The notes: generated by a model not told the origin, from the sequence alone. Positions 25,048 through 34,977 are shown, counted from the first letter of the stretch. The stretch: DNA of 59,974 nucleotides from Oscillospiraceae bacterium (GCA_015069015.1 SVJK01000006.1:1-59974), one strand, 5' to 3'. Numbers and translations: made by a program.

Positions 25048-25086
25048 AGAACTGCCTCACTTCAAATCAATGAGACAGTTCTTTTG
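25048..25086. terminator. Bidirectional terminator
   Basis: AAGAACTGCCTCA and TGAGACAGTTCTTTT form a stem (one mismatch) flanked by A-run and T-run, downstream of the DUF1846 gene on the minus strand. Confidence 0.75.
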
Positions 25087-25139
25087 CCAAACAATCATTC
25101 CGAATAGTATAATACTTCAATCGGAGAAACACCTTTGGT

Positions 25140-26618
25140 TTAATTTATGATTTTTTCTTTAAACTGCGGTTCGCAGGTTAAATTTATTCCAAGCCGTTTA
25201 AACACCTTTTCATCAACAGGCGAAAGTATAACGCTTGAGTGAAGTTCACATCCTCTTAAGTTCGGAATTTCTTTCATTGCACGTTCCGCATTTGAATCTG
25301 TTGCAGCACTTATTGAAAGCGCAATCAGGGTTTCGTCGGTGTGAAGTCTTGGGTTACGGTTGCCGAAATGATCGGTTTTAAGTCTGCATATAGGCTCTAC
25401 AATCAGGGGAGAAATAAGATGAATTTTGTCATCAATTCCTGCAAGAGTTTTAAGAGCATTCAAAAGCAGCGCTGCAGATGCTCCCAGAAGTTCAGATGTT
25501 TTTCCTGTAACAATTCTGCCGTCACCAAGCATAAGTGATGCGGCGGGAGAACCTGTGATTTCAGCTTTTTTAAGTGCAGGCTCAACCACAAGTCTGTCAG
25601 ATGGAGAAACCTGTGCTTTTTTCATCAGAAGTTCAAGTTTATATACAACATCTTCCGTCACAGCACCCCGTCTTTGCTCACAAAGCGCAGTATAATATCT
25701 TCTTACAATTTCCTGACGTGATGCTTCCATAACTGCATCATTGTCTATAATGCAGTTTCCTGCCATATTAACACCCATATCCGTGGGGGATTTGTAGGGA
25801 CAAGTTCCTAAAATTGTTTCAAGCATTGATTTTACAACAGGGAAAATTTCAACATCTCTGTTGTAGTTGACAGTGGTTTCACCGTAGGCTTCAAGGTGGA
25901 ACGGATCTATCATATTAACATCATTAAGGTCTGCTGTTGCAGCCTCATATGCAAGATTTACCGGATGGGTAAGAGGGATATTCCAGATAGGGAATGTTTC
26001 AAATTTTGCATATCCCGCCTGAATACCTTTTTTATGTTCGTGATAAAGTTGGGAAAGGCAAGTTGCCATTTTTCCGCTACCTGGACCCGGGGCGGTGATA
26101 ACAACAAGTTCACGGCTTGTCTCAATATACTCGTTTTTGCCATATCCTTCATCGCTTACGATTTTGGAAATGTTTGAAGGATATCCGTCAATGTCATAGT
26201 GGCGATACACTTTTATTCCAAGAGATTCAAGACGTTTCTGGTAAGCAATGCAGGCACTCTGCCCTGAAAATCTTGTCATAACAACACTGCTCACATAGAG
26301 ATTTATTGAACGGAAACAGTCAATAAGACGGATAACATCCTGTTCATATGTGATTCCAAGGTCGGAGCGAAGTTTGTTTTTTTCAATGTCTGAGGTGTTG
26401 ATAACAATAACAATCTCAACTCTGTCTTTAAGTTGCATAAGCATTTTCAGTTTACTGTCAGGTTCAAAACCGGGCAAAACTCTCGATGCATGATAGTCAT
26501 CAAAGAGTTTACCGCCAAACTCTAAATAGAGTTTACCGCCAAACTGAGAAATGCGCTCGTTAATATACTGAGACTGCATATGAAGATATTTTTCGTTATC
26601 AAAACCGATTATCGGCAT
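25140..26618 (-). CDS. DUF1846-family protein
   Basis: 492 residues, normal for the family. It starts PIIGFDNEKYLHMQSQYINE, and VVITAPGPGSGKMATCLSQLYHEHKKG near residue 175 is a P-loop-like stretch characteristic of DUF1846 proteins. MAGNCIIDNDAVMEASRQEI lies near 285. These ATPase-like proteins are widespread in Firmicutes, and their function is not established. AGAGGTG precedes ATG 26618. It is preceded 25 bases upstream by the membrane-protein gene, so both are probably transcribed from the promoter at 27277-27305. Confidence 0.9.
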   Translation of the reverse strand: MPIIGFDNEKYLHMQSQYINERISQFGGKLYLEFGGKLFDDYHASRVLPGFEPDSKLKMLMQLKDRVEIVIVINTSDIEKNKLRSDLGITYEQDVIRLIDCFRSINLYVSSVVMTRFSGQSACIAYQKRLESLGIKVYRHYDIDGYPSNISKIVSDEGYGKNEYIETSRELVVITAPGPGSGKMATCLSQLYHEHKKGIQAGYAKFETFPIWNIPLTHPVNLAYEAATADLNDVNMIDPFHLEAYGETTVNYNRDVEIFPVVKSMLETILGTCPYKSPTDMGVNMAGNCIIDNDAVMEASRQEIVRRYYTALCEQRRGAVTEDVVYKLELLMKKAQVSPSDRLVVEPALKKAEITGSPAASLMLGDGRIVTGKTSELLGASAALLLNALKTLAGIDDKIHLISPLIVEPICRLKTDHFGNRNPRLHTDETLIALSISAATDSNAERAMKEIPNLRGCELHSSVILSPVDEKVFKRLGINLTCEPQFKEKIIN

Positions 26619-26642
26619 ATTAAAACACCTCTTTGGTACTAA

Positions 26643-27200
26643 TTAGGATTCTTTTTTGTATTTTATGGAAAATATCAGAGATAATACACAACTTATAAGT
26701 GAAAGATAAAACCACACTGTGGGGATAAACGACACGTTCAGCAGCTTTTCGCTAAAGCCTGTGGCATCTGCAATACTACCTGAAAAAACACCCATGGCAA
26801 TTGCAAATCCCAGAACGATTAAGATGCACAGACAGTGAAGTACAAGCGCAATAATCTGAGATGATATCAAAAATCTTGTAGGTTTCTTTTTTATGCAGGA
26901 TTTCCATATTCCGTATAGAGCAAGTCCGGCAGAAAGAACACACATATATTTGAGTATTCCGCACAAGATTAAAACAGTAAGACTGACTGTTTTACCGCCG
27001 ATGTTGGTTATATGAGTCAATAATCCGTGGTCTATAATAAATTCGGGTAGTCTGAAAAATGAAATATATAAAGAATCGGATTCCAGGAACGATTCAAGTA
27101 ACGGAACCGAGAGAGAAAACCAACCCGGGAAAATGAAAATTGCTGACATAAGTGTTGTCAAAAGAGTATATATTCTGAATGATTTGAAATTGATTTTCAT
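26643..27200 (-). CDS. Four-helix membrane protein of unknown function
   Basis: 185 residues with four hydrophobic segments (about 10-30, 65-95, 110-140 and 155-178) and basic loops such as KSCIKKKPTRF. No family is recognised. AGGAGG precedes ATG 27200. It lies between spoIIP and the DUF1846 gene on the same strand, has its own consensus promoter and probably heads a two-gene unit. The gap to the DUF1846 gene is 24 bases. Confidence 0.75.
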   Translation of the reverse strand: MKINFKSFRIYTLLTTLMSAIFIFPGWFSLSVPLLESFLESDSLYISFFRLPEFIIDHGLLTHITNIGGKTVSLTVLILCGILKYMCVLSAGLALYGIWKSCIKKKPTRFLISSQIIALVLHCLCILIVLGFAIAMGVFSGSIADATGFSEKLLNVSFIPTVWFYLSLISCVLSLIFSIKYKKES

Positions 27201-27276
27201 TGGTGCCTCCTGTTTTTCGGTTGTTTAATAGGAAACAAATATTATATGGAACAACACGCTCCTACAATACTTTATA

Positions 27277-27305
27277 ATTATAACTCATATACCTTTTTTT
27301 GTCAA
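27277..27305 (-). promoter_or_regulatory. Consensus promoter overlapping the end of spoIIP
   Basis: Minus strand TTGACA (27305-27300), 17 bases, TATAAT (27282-27277). The -35 box overlaps the spoIIP stop region, so the membrane and DUF1846 genes can be expressed outside sporulation. Confidence 0.75.
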
Positions 27306-28390
27306 TTACATATTACATCACAAACTGCATTTGCCAAAAGAACAGCACTTTTTTCTGCTTCTTCCAAAGTATTGCCGTGTGTGCCGATTTCAAATATCAG
27401 AGATCCTTTCGTTTCGTGCATATTAAATCTTTCTTCTCTCAGGTTGAGAGGTCTGGCAAGTCCCGGATATTTATCTTCAAGTCTTTGCTGAATTTTAAGA
27501 CCGAGAGTGAGGTTTTCTTGCCAATGGGGATGGTTGAGACCGGATGCATCCGTTCCGCATACTATCATAACTTGTGCATATTTTTCACCGTTTATTTCTG
27601 CAGTCAGTTTAACAGGATTTTTGTCTGAGTCTTCTATGGCATCTCTATGAATATCAAACACAAACCGTATGTCGGGATTATCACGGATATGCTTCTCGGT
27701 TACTTCCATACTTTTTTTGTATGATGCATTGTAGGAAGGGGTATCGCAAAGGGTATTGTCATATATAACTTCAACACCTCTTTTTTCAAGTTCTGTTGCA
27801 ATAATCTTTCCTATGGAAGTAACGTTTTTTTTCGTATCCGTGGTACGGTATGATCCTGATTGTCCAAGTCCTTTGCCTGTAGAATCCGAATATGTTTCGC
27901 ATCCGTGGGTGTGCACAATGAGAACTTTCTTTGAATCTGAAATTGCATTGTATGCTATCTTTTTTTTCGTCAGGGAATTCACATCAACTGTATATGATGT
28001 CGAATTGATAATCTCAAGACCTGATGAAGCAAGTGTTTTTTCTGATGTTTTTTCATTGGGTGTGGAAGGGGTTTTTGTATTCAGTTTGATGTTTTCATTT
28101 TCATAGTTGTGATTTGACCGGGGGATCAGAAACGGTGATGATACCCTTGCAATCTGATATATGTTGGGCAGTGATGATTTTCTTGAAACGACGTCTCTGT
28201 TTTTAAGAGGATTTTTCGCAATCATCGATAATCTTGCAATAGCTGATAATCCCTCTTGTGTATATTTTGAGATGTTTAGTGCAAAAAGAATAAAAAGTAT
28301 CAGAAAAAAAGGCAGGATTCTTTTAATAAGCCACTTTCCGCCAATTACTATGGTAAATATATGGTGTTTTTTTCTTCCTGAAATATTCAT
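27302..28390 (-). CDS. spoIIP: Stage II sporulation protein P
   Basis: Amidase and endopeptidase of the engulfment complex (with SpoIID and SpoIIM) that degrades septal peptidoglycan during sporulation. 362 residues from ATG 28390, behind GGGAGCGG; the longer frame has no binding site. One transmembrane anchor lies near residues 20-42 (ILPFFLILFILFALN), followed by a linker and the catalytic domain. Key motifs are VLIVHTHGCETYSD (zinc His) near 155, FVFDIHRDAIED near 250 and FEIGTHGNTLEEA near 340. Divergent from lon. Confidence 0.93.
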   Translation of the reverse strand: MNISGRKKHHIFTIVIGGKWLIKRILPFFLILFILFALNISKYTQEGLSAIARLSMIAKNPLKNRDVVSRKSSLPNIYQIARVSSPFLIPRSNHNYENENIKLNTKTPSTPNEKTSEKTLASSGLEIINSTSYTVDVNSLTKKKIAYNAISDSKKVLIVHTHGCETYSDSTGKGLGQSGSYRTTDTKKNVTSIGKIIATELEKRGVEVIYDNTLCDTPSYNASYKKSMEVTEKHIRDNPDIRFVFDIHRDAIEDSDKNPVKLTAEINGEKYAQVMIVCGTDASGLNHPHWQENLTLGLKIQQRLEDKYPGLARPLNLREERFNMHETKGSLIFEIGTHGNTLEEAEKSAVLLANAVCDVICN

Positions 28391-28487
28391 AATCCGCTCC
28401 CGATAGTCTTCTCTGATAATTTTATGAAAATAATCCCCGGCTATGACAAAGAGTTTCGAAATTATGAAATTATGTAGCAATTTACTA

Positions 28488-28516
28488 TTGCAATAGTGCG
28501 GATACTTTAGTATAAT
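28488..28516 (+). promoter_or_regulatory. Promoter of lon
   Basis: TTGCAA (28488-28493), 17 bases, TATAAT (28511-28516). No CtsR heptads and no CIRCE-like repeat were seen around it, so it is not visibly part of the CtsR regulon. Confidence 0.65.
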
Positions 28517-28611
28517 ATAATATTGTGGGGTGGGTTTGCCCCTTTATATAACTGCCGTAAGGTAATTTGATGGTCAAAAATAAACGTATACAAAATAAGG
28601 AGAACGCACTT

Positions 28612-30945
28612 ATGAAAAAGGAACAAACAACAAAAACCGTTACAATGCCGGTGCTTCCTCTGAGAGGACTTCCTGTTTTTCCATATATGATAATCCACTT
28701 TGATGTGGGCAGAAACAAATCTGTCAGCGCAGTTGAAGAATGTATGATAGAAGATCAACTTTTGTTTTTAGTGGCTCAAAGGGATCCCGAAATTGAAACT
28801 ATCACCGAAAAAGATATGTATACCGTGGGAACAATTGCCCGCGTAAAACAGATTCTTAAAGTTTCTGAAGATGACGTGAGAGTGCTTGTTGAGGGAATTT
28901 CAAGAGCTGAAATTGAAGAATTTACATCGACATCACCGTTTTTTGAGTGCAGATTGAGAGAGTACACACCCAAAACAGAATATACAAATGAGGAAAATCT
29001 CACAATAGATGCATATGTCAGAGAGATAACCAAACAATGCGGCATATATTTTTCTCTCATGGGCAAGTTTGACAAGGAGGCAGTAAATCCCTATGTCAAC
29101 ATTTCAGATCCCGAACAGTTTTCCGATATGGTAGCAGCCGCTCTTGCTCTTGATCTTGATACAAAGCAGGAACTTCTGGAAGAATTCGACCTTGTGTCAC
29201 GTCTTGAGAAAATTCTTTCTCATCTTCATTCCGAAATTGAACTTCTGAGACTTGAAAAGATGATAAATCACAAAGTCAAGGACAAGATGGACAAGAATCA
29301 GAAAGAATATTATCTTCGTGAACAGATAAAGGTCATAAAAGATGAACTGGGTGAAGATGACGATCCTGATGAAGAAAGAGCAGAAATTCTTTCAAAACTT
29401 GAAAAAGTGAAAGCACCCGAAAGTGTGGTTAAAAAGTGTGAAAAAGAACTTTCCAGACTTGAACGTATGCAACCGGGCAATCCCGATGCATCAGTCATCA
29501 GAAATTATCTTGACTGGGTGACATCGCTTCCCTGGGGAATATATGATGAAGAAAACAAAGATCTGACACAGGCAACACAGATTCTTGATTCTGACCACTA
29601 CGGAATGAAAAAAGTCAAGGAAAGAATAGTGGAATTTCTTGCAGTAAGAAATCTTTCCGGCGGCAAAAAATCTCCCATAATCTGTCTCTGGGGACCTCCG
29701 GGGGTTGGTAAGACTTCTGTTGCAAAATCCATTGCCAGAGCCCTTAACAGAAAATATGTGAGAATGAGTCTTGGCGGCGTTAAAGACGAAGCAGAAATAA
29801 GAGGCCATAGAAAAACCTACATCGGTGCAATGCCCGGAAGAATAATATCTGCCATAAAGCAGTCAGGTACATCCAATCCTCTCATTTTGCTCGATGAAAT
29901 TGACAAACTCGGTGCTGACCACAGAGGAAGCACCTCTGCAGCACTTTTGGAAGTTTTAGACAGCGAACAGAATTTTTCTTTCCGCGACCATTACATCGAA
30001 CTTGAATATGATCTTTCAGATGTGCTTTTCATAACAACGGCAAATTCACTTGAAAGTATAGACAGACCCCTTCTTGACAGAATGGAAGTCATAGAACTCG
30101 AAGGCTACACAGACAGGGAAAAACTTTCAATTGCAAAAGAGTATATAATTCCCCGTCAGATACAGGAACACGGTCTTAAAAAATCCAACGTAAAAATTGC
30201 AGACAGTGCCATACTCGAAATTATCAATTCCTACACAAGAGAATCCGGTGTCAGAGAACTTGAAAGAAAAGTTGGCGAAATAATGCGAAAAGTTGCAAGA
30301 ATTGTCGTGTCCGGCGAAAAGTCATCTGTCAGCATAAGCGGAAAAACCATAGAAAAATATCTCGGCAAAAAAATATTCCGTGACACGGAAAACCTTAAAA
30401 AAGACGAAGTTGGCGTAGCCACAGGTCTTGCATGGACAATGTATGGCGGAGACACGCTTTGCATAGAAGTAAATCTTATGGAAGGCTCCGGTAATCTGGA
30501 ACTTACAGGACAACTCGGTGATGTTATGAAGGAATCCTGCAAAGCCGCCATAAGTTACATCAGGGCAAACAGCGAAACTCTGGGAGTTGAATCGGGTTTT
30601 CATAAAAATTATGACATCCACATTCACGTTCCTGAAGGTGCAGTTCCAAAGGATGGCCCCTCTGCCGGAATTACCATTGCAACAGCACTTATTTCTGCTT
30701 TAACAGGGAAAAAGATCAGCAAAAAGGTTGCAATGACAGGCGAAATCACCATAACAGGAAGAATCCTTCCGATTGGCGGACTTAAAGAAAAATCTCTTGC
30801 TGCTTTCAGAAACGGAATTAAAACAGTTCTTGTACCGTCTGATAATATGAGAGACATTGAAGATATTCCCGAAGATGTTCGTGCCAATATGAATTTTGTT
30901 GAGGCTGATTCAATGGAAACAGTGCTTAAAACTGCACTTGTGTGA
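28612..30945 (+). CDS. lon: Lon, ATP-dependent protease LonA
   Basis: 777 residues from ATG 28612, behind AAGGAG; the upstream ATGs lack a site. The N-terminal substrate domain starts VTMPVLPLRGLPVFPYM. The coiled region is followed by the AAA+ module (GPPGVGKTS near 355, LLDEIDKL near 420), then the protease domain with catalytic serine in PKDGPSAGI near 680 and lysine in GGLKEKSLAA near 720. Degrades damaged and regulatory proteins. It is followed 10 bases later by engB, the same order as lonA-ysxC in Bacillus subtilis. Confidence 0.97.
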   Translation: MKKEQTTKTVTMPVLPLRGLPVFPYMIIHFDVGRNKSVSAVEECMIEDQLLFLVAQRDPEIETITEKDMYTVGTIARVKQILKVSEDDVRVLVEGISRAEIEEFTSTSPFFECRLREYTPKTEYTNEENLTIDAYVREITKQCGIYFSLMGKFDKEAVNPYVNISDPEQFSDMVAAALALDLDTKQELLEEFDLVSRLEKILSHLHSEIELLRLEKMINHKVKDKMDKNQKEYYLREQIKVIKDELGEDDDPDEERAEILSKLEKVKAPESVVKKCEKELSRLERMQPGNPDASVIRNYLDWVTSLPWGIYDEENKDLTQATQILDSDHYGMKKVKERIVEFLAVRNLSGGKKSPIICLWGPPGVGKTSVAKSIARALNRKYVRMSLGGVKDEAEIRGHRKTYIGAMPGRIISAIKQSGTSNPLILLDEIDKLGADHRGSTSAALLEVLDSEQNFSFRDHYIELEYDLSDVLFITTANSLESIDRPLLDRMEVIELEGYTDREKLSIAKEYIIPRQIQEHGLKKSNVKIADSAILEIINSYTRESGVRELERKVGEIMRKVARIVVSGEKSSVSISGKTIEKYLGKKIFRDTENLKKDEVGVATGLAWTMYGGDTLCIEVNLMEGSGNLELTGQLGDVMKESCKAAISYIRANSETLGVESGFHKNYDIHIHVPEGAVPKDGPSAGITIATALISALTGKKISKKVAMTGEITITGRILPIGGLKEKSLAAFRNGIKTVLVPSDNMRDIEDIPEDVRANMNFVEADSMETVLKTALV

Positions 30946-30955
30946 GGTGAATTGT

Positions 30956-31564
30956 ATGAATATCCACAATGTTTCGCTGACCATATCGGCAGTAAAACCA
31001 AATCAATATCCAAAAACGGACTTTCCTGACCTTGCCTTTGCAGGAAGGTCAAATGTCGGAAAATCTTCACTTATAAATAAACTGTTAAACCGAAAAAGCC
31101 TTGCAAGAGTCAGTGCAAAACCCGGAAAGACCGCAACAATTAATTTCTATAACATAGACAGTTGCATAAATTTTGTTGATCTTCCGGGCTACGGATTTGC
31201 AAAAGTGTCCAAGGAAGAAAAAAGAAAATGGGGACAGATGATAGAAACCTATCTTCATACAAGAGACACTTTGAGTCAGGTGATTCTTCTTGTGGACAGC
31301 CGCCACGAGCCTACCTCTGATGATAAACTTATGCTTTCGTTTATAAGGGAAGTGTGCCCAAGGGCAGTTGTTGTGGCGACAAAATTTGACAAACTTAAAG
31401 CATCTCAGAGAGACGAATCCATAAAAACAATAATAAATGTCCTCAACCTTTCAGGGGACGATATCATAATTCCTTTTTCTGCAGTTTCAGGACTTGGCGT
31501 GGAAGAATTCTGGAGTTATGTGGAAGAAATTGTATTAGATGATGGGGGAACAGATGATGAGTGA
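30956..31564 (+). CDS. engB: EngB/YsxC ribosome-biogenesis GTPase
   Basis: 202 residues. G1 is GRSNVGKSS near residue 30, the G2 region KPGKT near 57, G3 VDLPGYGFAKV near 75, and G4 TKFDK near 143. This TrmE-Era type GTPase helps assemble the large ribosomal subunit and is usually essential. ATG 30956 follows TGAGGTGA just after the lon stop. The 3' end overlaps the helicase gene by 11 bases. Confidence 0.94.
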   Translation: MNIHNVSLTISAVKPNQYPKTDFPDLAFAGRSNVGKSSLINKLLNRKSLARVSAKPGKTATINFYNIDSCINFVDLPGYGFAKVSKEEKRKWGQMIETYLHTRDTLSQVILLVDSRHEPTSDDKLMLSFIREVCPRAVVVATKFDKLKASQRDESIKTIINVLNLSGDDIIIPFSAVSGLGVEEFWSYVEEIVLDDGGTDDE

Positions 31565-33794
31565 TATATTACAGGGACTCAATGATAAACAAAAAGAAGC
31601 AGTTCTTACAACCGAAGGTCCTCTTCTTGTTCTTGCAGGTGCAGGAAGTGGAAAAACCACGGTTTTAACAAAAAGGGTGGCACATATCATAGAATCGGGA
31701 CTTGCAAAACCCTGGCAGATACTTGCCATAACCTTTACCAATAAAGCGGCAGCGGAAATGAAAGAAAGAATAGCCGCTCTTGTTGGCGAGTCAAGTGAGG
31801 ATATGTGGGTAAGAACTTTTCACTCATGTTGCGTGAGGATCCTCAGAAGAGACATTTCTCACATTGGGTACAAAGGTGAGTTTACCATATATGATTCAAA
31901 CGACCAGAAAAGAATTGTAAAAGACTGCCTGAAAAACTGCGGTCTCAATGAAGACAATTTTCCGGTAAAATCAGTTATAGGTCGTATAAGCGATTGCAAA
32001 AACAGGAATATTTCCACAAAGGAATTTGAAGCGTCGTCTGAAAGTAACTACAGAGACCGTCAGTATGCAAGACTTTATACTGAATATGAAAAAACTCTGA
32101 AAACCAATAATGCCCTTGATTTTGATGATCTCATTTTAAAAACCGTTGAACTTTTCAAAACCTGCCCCGATGTGCTTTCATACTATCAAAACAAGTTTAA
32201 ATATATTCTTGTTGATGAATATCAGGACACAAACAGTTGTCAATATGAACTTGTTCAGATGCTTTCTTCCACTCACAGAAATCTTTGCGTAGTGGGTGAT
32301 GATGATCAGAGTATCTATAAATTCAGAGGTGCAGACATCACAAACATTCTTAATTTTGAGCGTTATTTCACCGAGGCAAAGGTTGTCAAACTTGAACAGA
32401 ACTATCGTTCAACCCAAAATATTCTCACAGCCGCAAACAATGTCATTGCAAACAACCGTAACAGAAAATCTAAGAACCTTTGGACAGATTCGGGCGATGG
32501 TGAAAAAATCATTCTCCGCGGCATGGGCGACCAGGTGAGCGAGGCGGTATATGTCAACAATCAGATTGAACAACTGGTTTCAAAACAAGGGTATAAATAT
32601 TCTGATTTTGCCATACTCTACCGTACAAATGCCCAGACGAGAGCCTTTGAAGAAAATCTGACCTGTCCTTACAGAGTCCTTTCGGGATTAAGGTTCTATG
32701 ACAGAAAAGAAATCAAAGACATTCTTTCATATCTGAGAGTCCTTTTCAATCCTGATGACGACCAGAATCTCACCCGCATCATAAACGTTCCCAAAAGAGG
32801 AATCGGAGATTCCACTGTTGTTAAGCTTCAAACCTATGCTTTAAGTGTTGGCAGAAGTATGTTTGACATAATAACAGACGGTTCCTATGCAGAAAGTTTT
32901 GGAAGAGTAAATGCAAAAATCACAGAATTTGCAGATATGATAAAAGAACTCAGGGAAAAACTCAATTCTGTTTCTGTGACAGAACTCATTGACGAACTTC
33001 TGACCAAAACAGGATATGTTTCAAGACTTCTTCTTGAAAGTCCCCCTGATGAAGCAGTTTCAAGAATAGAAAACGTTGAAGAATTCAAATCCAAAGCAAA
33101 AGAATATGAAGAAAAAGTTGAAAATCCAACCTTTGAAGGATTCCTTGATAATATTTCTCTTGTTTCCGATGTCGATAACTATGACGAAAAGCAAAATGCA
33201 GTTGTTCTCATGACACTCCACAGTGCAAAAGGTCTGGAATTCCCTGTGGTGTTTATGTGCGGAATGGAAATGGGACTTTTTCCGAGTTTCATGAGCGAAA
33301 TGGAAGAAGACGGAATAGAAGAAGAGAGAAGACTTTGCTATGTGGGAATCACAAGAGCAAGAAAAAAACTCTATCTTACATATGCAAAACAAAGAACGCT
33401 CTACGGAAAAACCGAGGCAAGAATGGTTTCAAAGTTTGTATCGGAAATCCCGGCAGAGTATATGGACATAGAACAGAAAAGACAGTCAGGATTTAATGCA
33501 CTGTATAATGTTTCAGCACCCAAAAAGAATACAACTTTGCCAACCTTTAGTTTTGCCGGCTCAAAATCTTCATCTGTTTCATCAATCCCCGGTGTAAAAC
33601 GAGGAGCAGAGATTAAAAGTGAGATGGGCGGATGCGACATAAAGAAAGGTGACAGAGTAAACCACAAAAAGTTTGGAAACGGTCTTGTTTTGTCAGTCAC
33701 TCCCACAGGAGGAGATGCACAGATAGAAATCTCGTTTGATAATGTGGGAACACGTTCGCTTCTTGCGTCTTTTGCAAAACTCACAAAAATATGA
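31554..33794 (+). CDS. pcrA: UvrD/PcrA-type DNA helicase
   Basis: 746 residues. Superfamily 1A helicase motifs are present in order: LAGAGSGKTTVLTKRV (Walker A) near 30, ITFTNKAAAEM, ILVDEYQDTN near 215, DDDQSIYKFRGAD near 245, and VVLMTLHSAKGLEFPVVF near 550. A C-terminal tudor-like segment (KKGDRVNHKKFGNG) matches PcrA. Unwinds DNA in repair and removes RecA or stalled polymerase. Start ATG 31554 sits 6 bases after GGGGGA and overlaps engB, implying coupling. ATG 31557 is also possible. Confidence 0.92.
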   Translation: MMSDILQGLNDKQKEAVLTTEGPLLVLAGAGSGKTTVLTKRVAHIIESGLAKPWQILAITFTNKAAAEMKERIAALVGESSEDMWVRTFHSCCVRILRRDISHIGYKGEFTIYDSNDQKRIVKDCLKNCGLNEDNFPVKSVIGRISDCKNRNISTKEFEASSESNYRDRQYARLYTEYEKTLKTNNALDFDDLILKTVELFKTCPDVLSYYQNKFKYILVDEYQDTNSCQYELVQMLSSTHRNLCVVGDDDQSIYKFRGADITNILNFERYFTEAKVVKLEQNYRSTQNILTAANNVIANNRNRKSKNLWTDSGDGEKIILRGMGDQVSEAVYVNNQIEQLVSKQGYKYSDFAILYRTNAQTRAFEENLTCPYRVLSGLRFYDRKEIKDILSYLRVLFNPDDDQNLTRIINVPKRGIGDSTVVKLQTYALSVGRSMFDIITDGSYAESFGRVNAKITEFADMIKELREKLNSVSVTELIDELLTKTGYVSRLLLESPPDEAVSRIENVEEFKSKAKEYEEKVENPTFEGFLDNISLVSDVDNYDEKQNAVVLMTLHSAKGLEFPVVFMCGMEMGLFPSFMSEMEEDGIEEERRLCYVGITRARKKLYLTYAKQRTLYGKTEARMVSKFVSEIPAEYMDIEQKRQSGFNALYNVSAPKKNTTLPTFSFAGSKSSSVSSIPGVKRGAEIKSEMGGCDIKKGDRVNHKKFGNGLVLSVTPTGGDAQIEISFDNVGTRSLLASFAKLTKI

Positions 33795-33831
33795 ATGAAC
33801 AAATATTTTAGTCCGATAAAGGAATGATAAT

Positions 33832-34137
33832 ATGCTTGAAAAACTTAATGAAAACGGAATAGATATTCTTGCAGATGCCATACTTTCTTTAAAGACAAAG
33901 GAAGAGTGTTTTGCCCTTTTGGAAGATCTTTGCACAATTTCTGAAATCAAGGCAATGGCACAACGTCTTGAAGTTGCCGGAATGCTTGAAGAAAAAGTGG
34001 TATACAGCGACATTGTGAGAAAAACAGGTGCAAGCACCGCCACCATAAGTCGTGTCAACCGCGCTCTTAATTACGGCGCAGGCGGTTATAGATCTGTCCT
34101 TGAAAGAATTGCCGGAAAAGACAAAAAGGAGAAGTGA
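33832..34137 (+). CDS. TrpR-like protein YerC/YecD
   Basis: 101 residues. The TrpR-type helix-turn-helix is recognisable (TISEIKAMAQRLEVAGML, then YSDIVRKTGASTATISRVNRAL). This family is common in Firmicutes, often beside pcrA, as here; the target genes are generally unknown. It is not a tryptophan repressor by context, since no trp genes are in view. The start follows an AAAGGAATG region. The methyltransferase gene begins just after its stop, so the two are probably co-transcribed with pcrA. Confidence 0.88.
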   Translation: MLEKLNENGIDILADAILSLKTKEECFALLEDLCTISEIKAMAQRLEVAGMLEEKVVYSDIVRKTGASTATISRVNRALNYGAGGYRSVLERIAGKDKKEK

Positions 34138-34139
34138 TT

Positions 34140-34883
34140 ATGGAAATCTTGCCAAGTTACACGGGATTTTCAGATGTATATGATATTCTCACAGATGATG
34201 TGGAATACGAAAAAAGATGTGAATATATAGAAAAACTTTTCAAAAAGCATATGTCCTATACACCAAATCTCATTGCAGACCTTGGGTGTGGAACAGGGAC
34301 TGTGTGCTCCATAATGGCAAAAAAAGGATATGATATGATCGGAATTGATTCGTCAGATTCAATGCTTTACAGGGCATCTCAGAAAAAAGGTGCCAAAAAG
34401 ATTCTCTATCTTTTGCAGGATATGACATCCTTTGAACTTTATGGGACAGTAGATGCATTTTTATGTATGCTTGACAGTTTGAATTATGTCACCGACTCAG
34501 ATGAAGTTGAAGAGGTTTTTTCTCTTGTTGCAAACTATTTAAACCCCGGCGGAGTTTTCATATTTGATGTGAATACCCTTCATAAATACGAAAATATTTT
34601 GTCGGATAACACCTTTGTGTTTGAAGAAAAAAATGTGTTCTACACATGGGAAAACTCTTTTGACGGAGAATACTGCGACTTTCGCCTGAACTTTTTTGTC
34701 AAAAATAAAAACGGAGTTTATAACCGTATCCTGGAAGAGCATACCCAGATGTATCACAGTCACGATTTCTTAATGAAAGCAATAGAAAAGGCAGGACTCA
34801 CTCTTGAAGGGGTATATGGCGAATTGACAGAGGAAGCACCGTCAGAAAATGAACAGAGAGTGTTTTATGTTGTCAAACGGTAA
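34140..34883 (+). CDS. SAM-dependent class I methyltransferase
   Basis: 247 residues with the nucleotide-binding motif IADLGCGTGTVCSIMA near 42, GIDSSDSML near 65 and the later strand DAFLCMLDSLNYVTD near 105. The C-terminal half carries a small beta-rich insertion (FRLNFFVKNKNGVYNRIL). The methyl acceptor cannot be told. ATG 34140 lies 10 bases after AAGGAG; GTG 34134 would be too close. It ends a run from lon to here with no clear terminator inside. Confidence 0.85.
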   Translation: MEILPSYTGFSDVYDILTDDVEYEKRCEYIEKLFKKHMSYTPNLIADLGCGTGTVCSIMAKKGYDMIGIDSSDSMLYRASQKKGAKKILYLLQDMTSFELYGTVDAFLCMLDSLNYVTDSDEVEEVFSLVANYLNPGGVFIFDVNTLHKYENILSDNTFVFEEKNVFYTWENSFDGEYCDFRLNFFVKNKNGVYNRILEEHTQMYHSHDFLMKAIEKAGLTLEGVYGELTEEAPSENEQRVFYVVKR

Positions 34884-34948
34884 CTATGTAAAAGCAATAA
34901 AATCAAATGCAGTTTTTTGGTTGATTTTGTTAAATAAAAATAAAAATA

Positions 34949-34977
34949 TTGACATTGACAGTAAACTGTGATAAGAT
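34949..34977 (+). promoter_or_regulatory. Promoter of cold-shock gene
   Basis: TTGACA (34949-34954), 17 bases, TAAGAT (34972-34977). The leader of about 70 bases carries hairpins ATGGGAcaaatGTTCCCAT and GAGC-aaaa-GCTC, typical of temperature-responsive cold-shock leaders. Confidence 0.7.

Noticed and set aside
28488-28611. CtsR control of lon
   Set aside because: No paired heptad resembling the box at 9162 was seen near the lon promoter.
34140-34883. Starting the methyltransferase at GTG 34134
   Set aside because: Only 4 bases from AAGGAG; ATG 34140 has better spacing.
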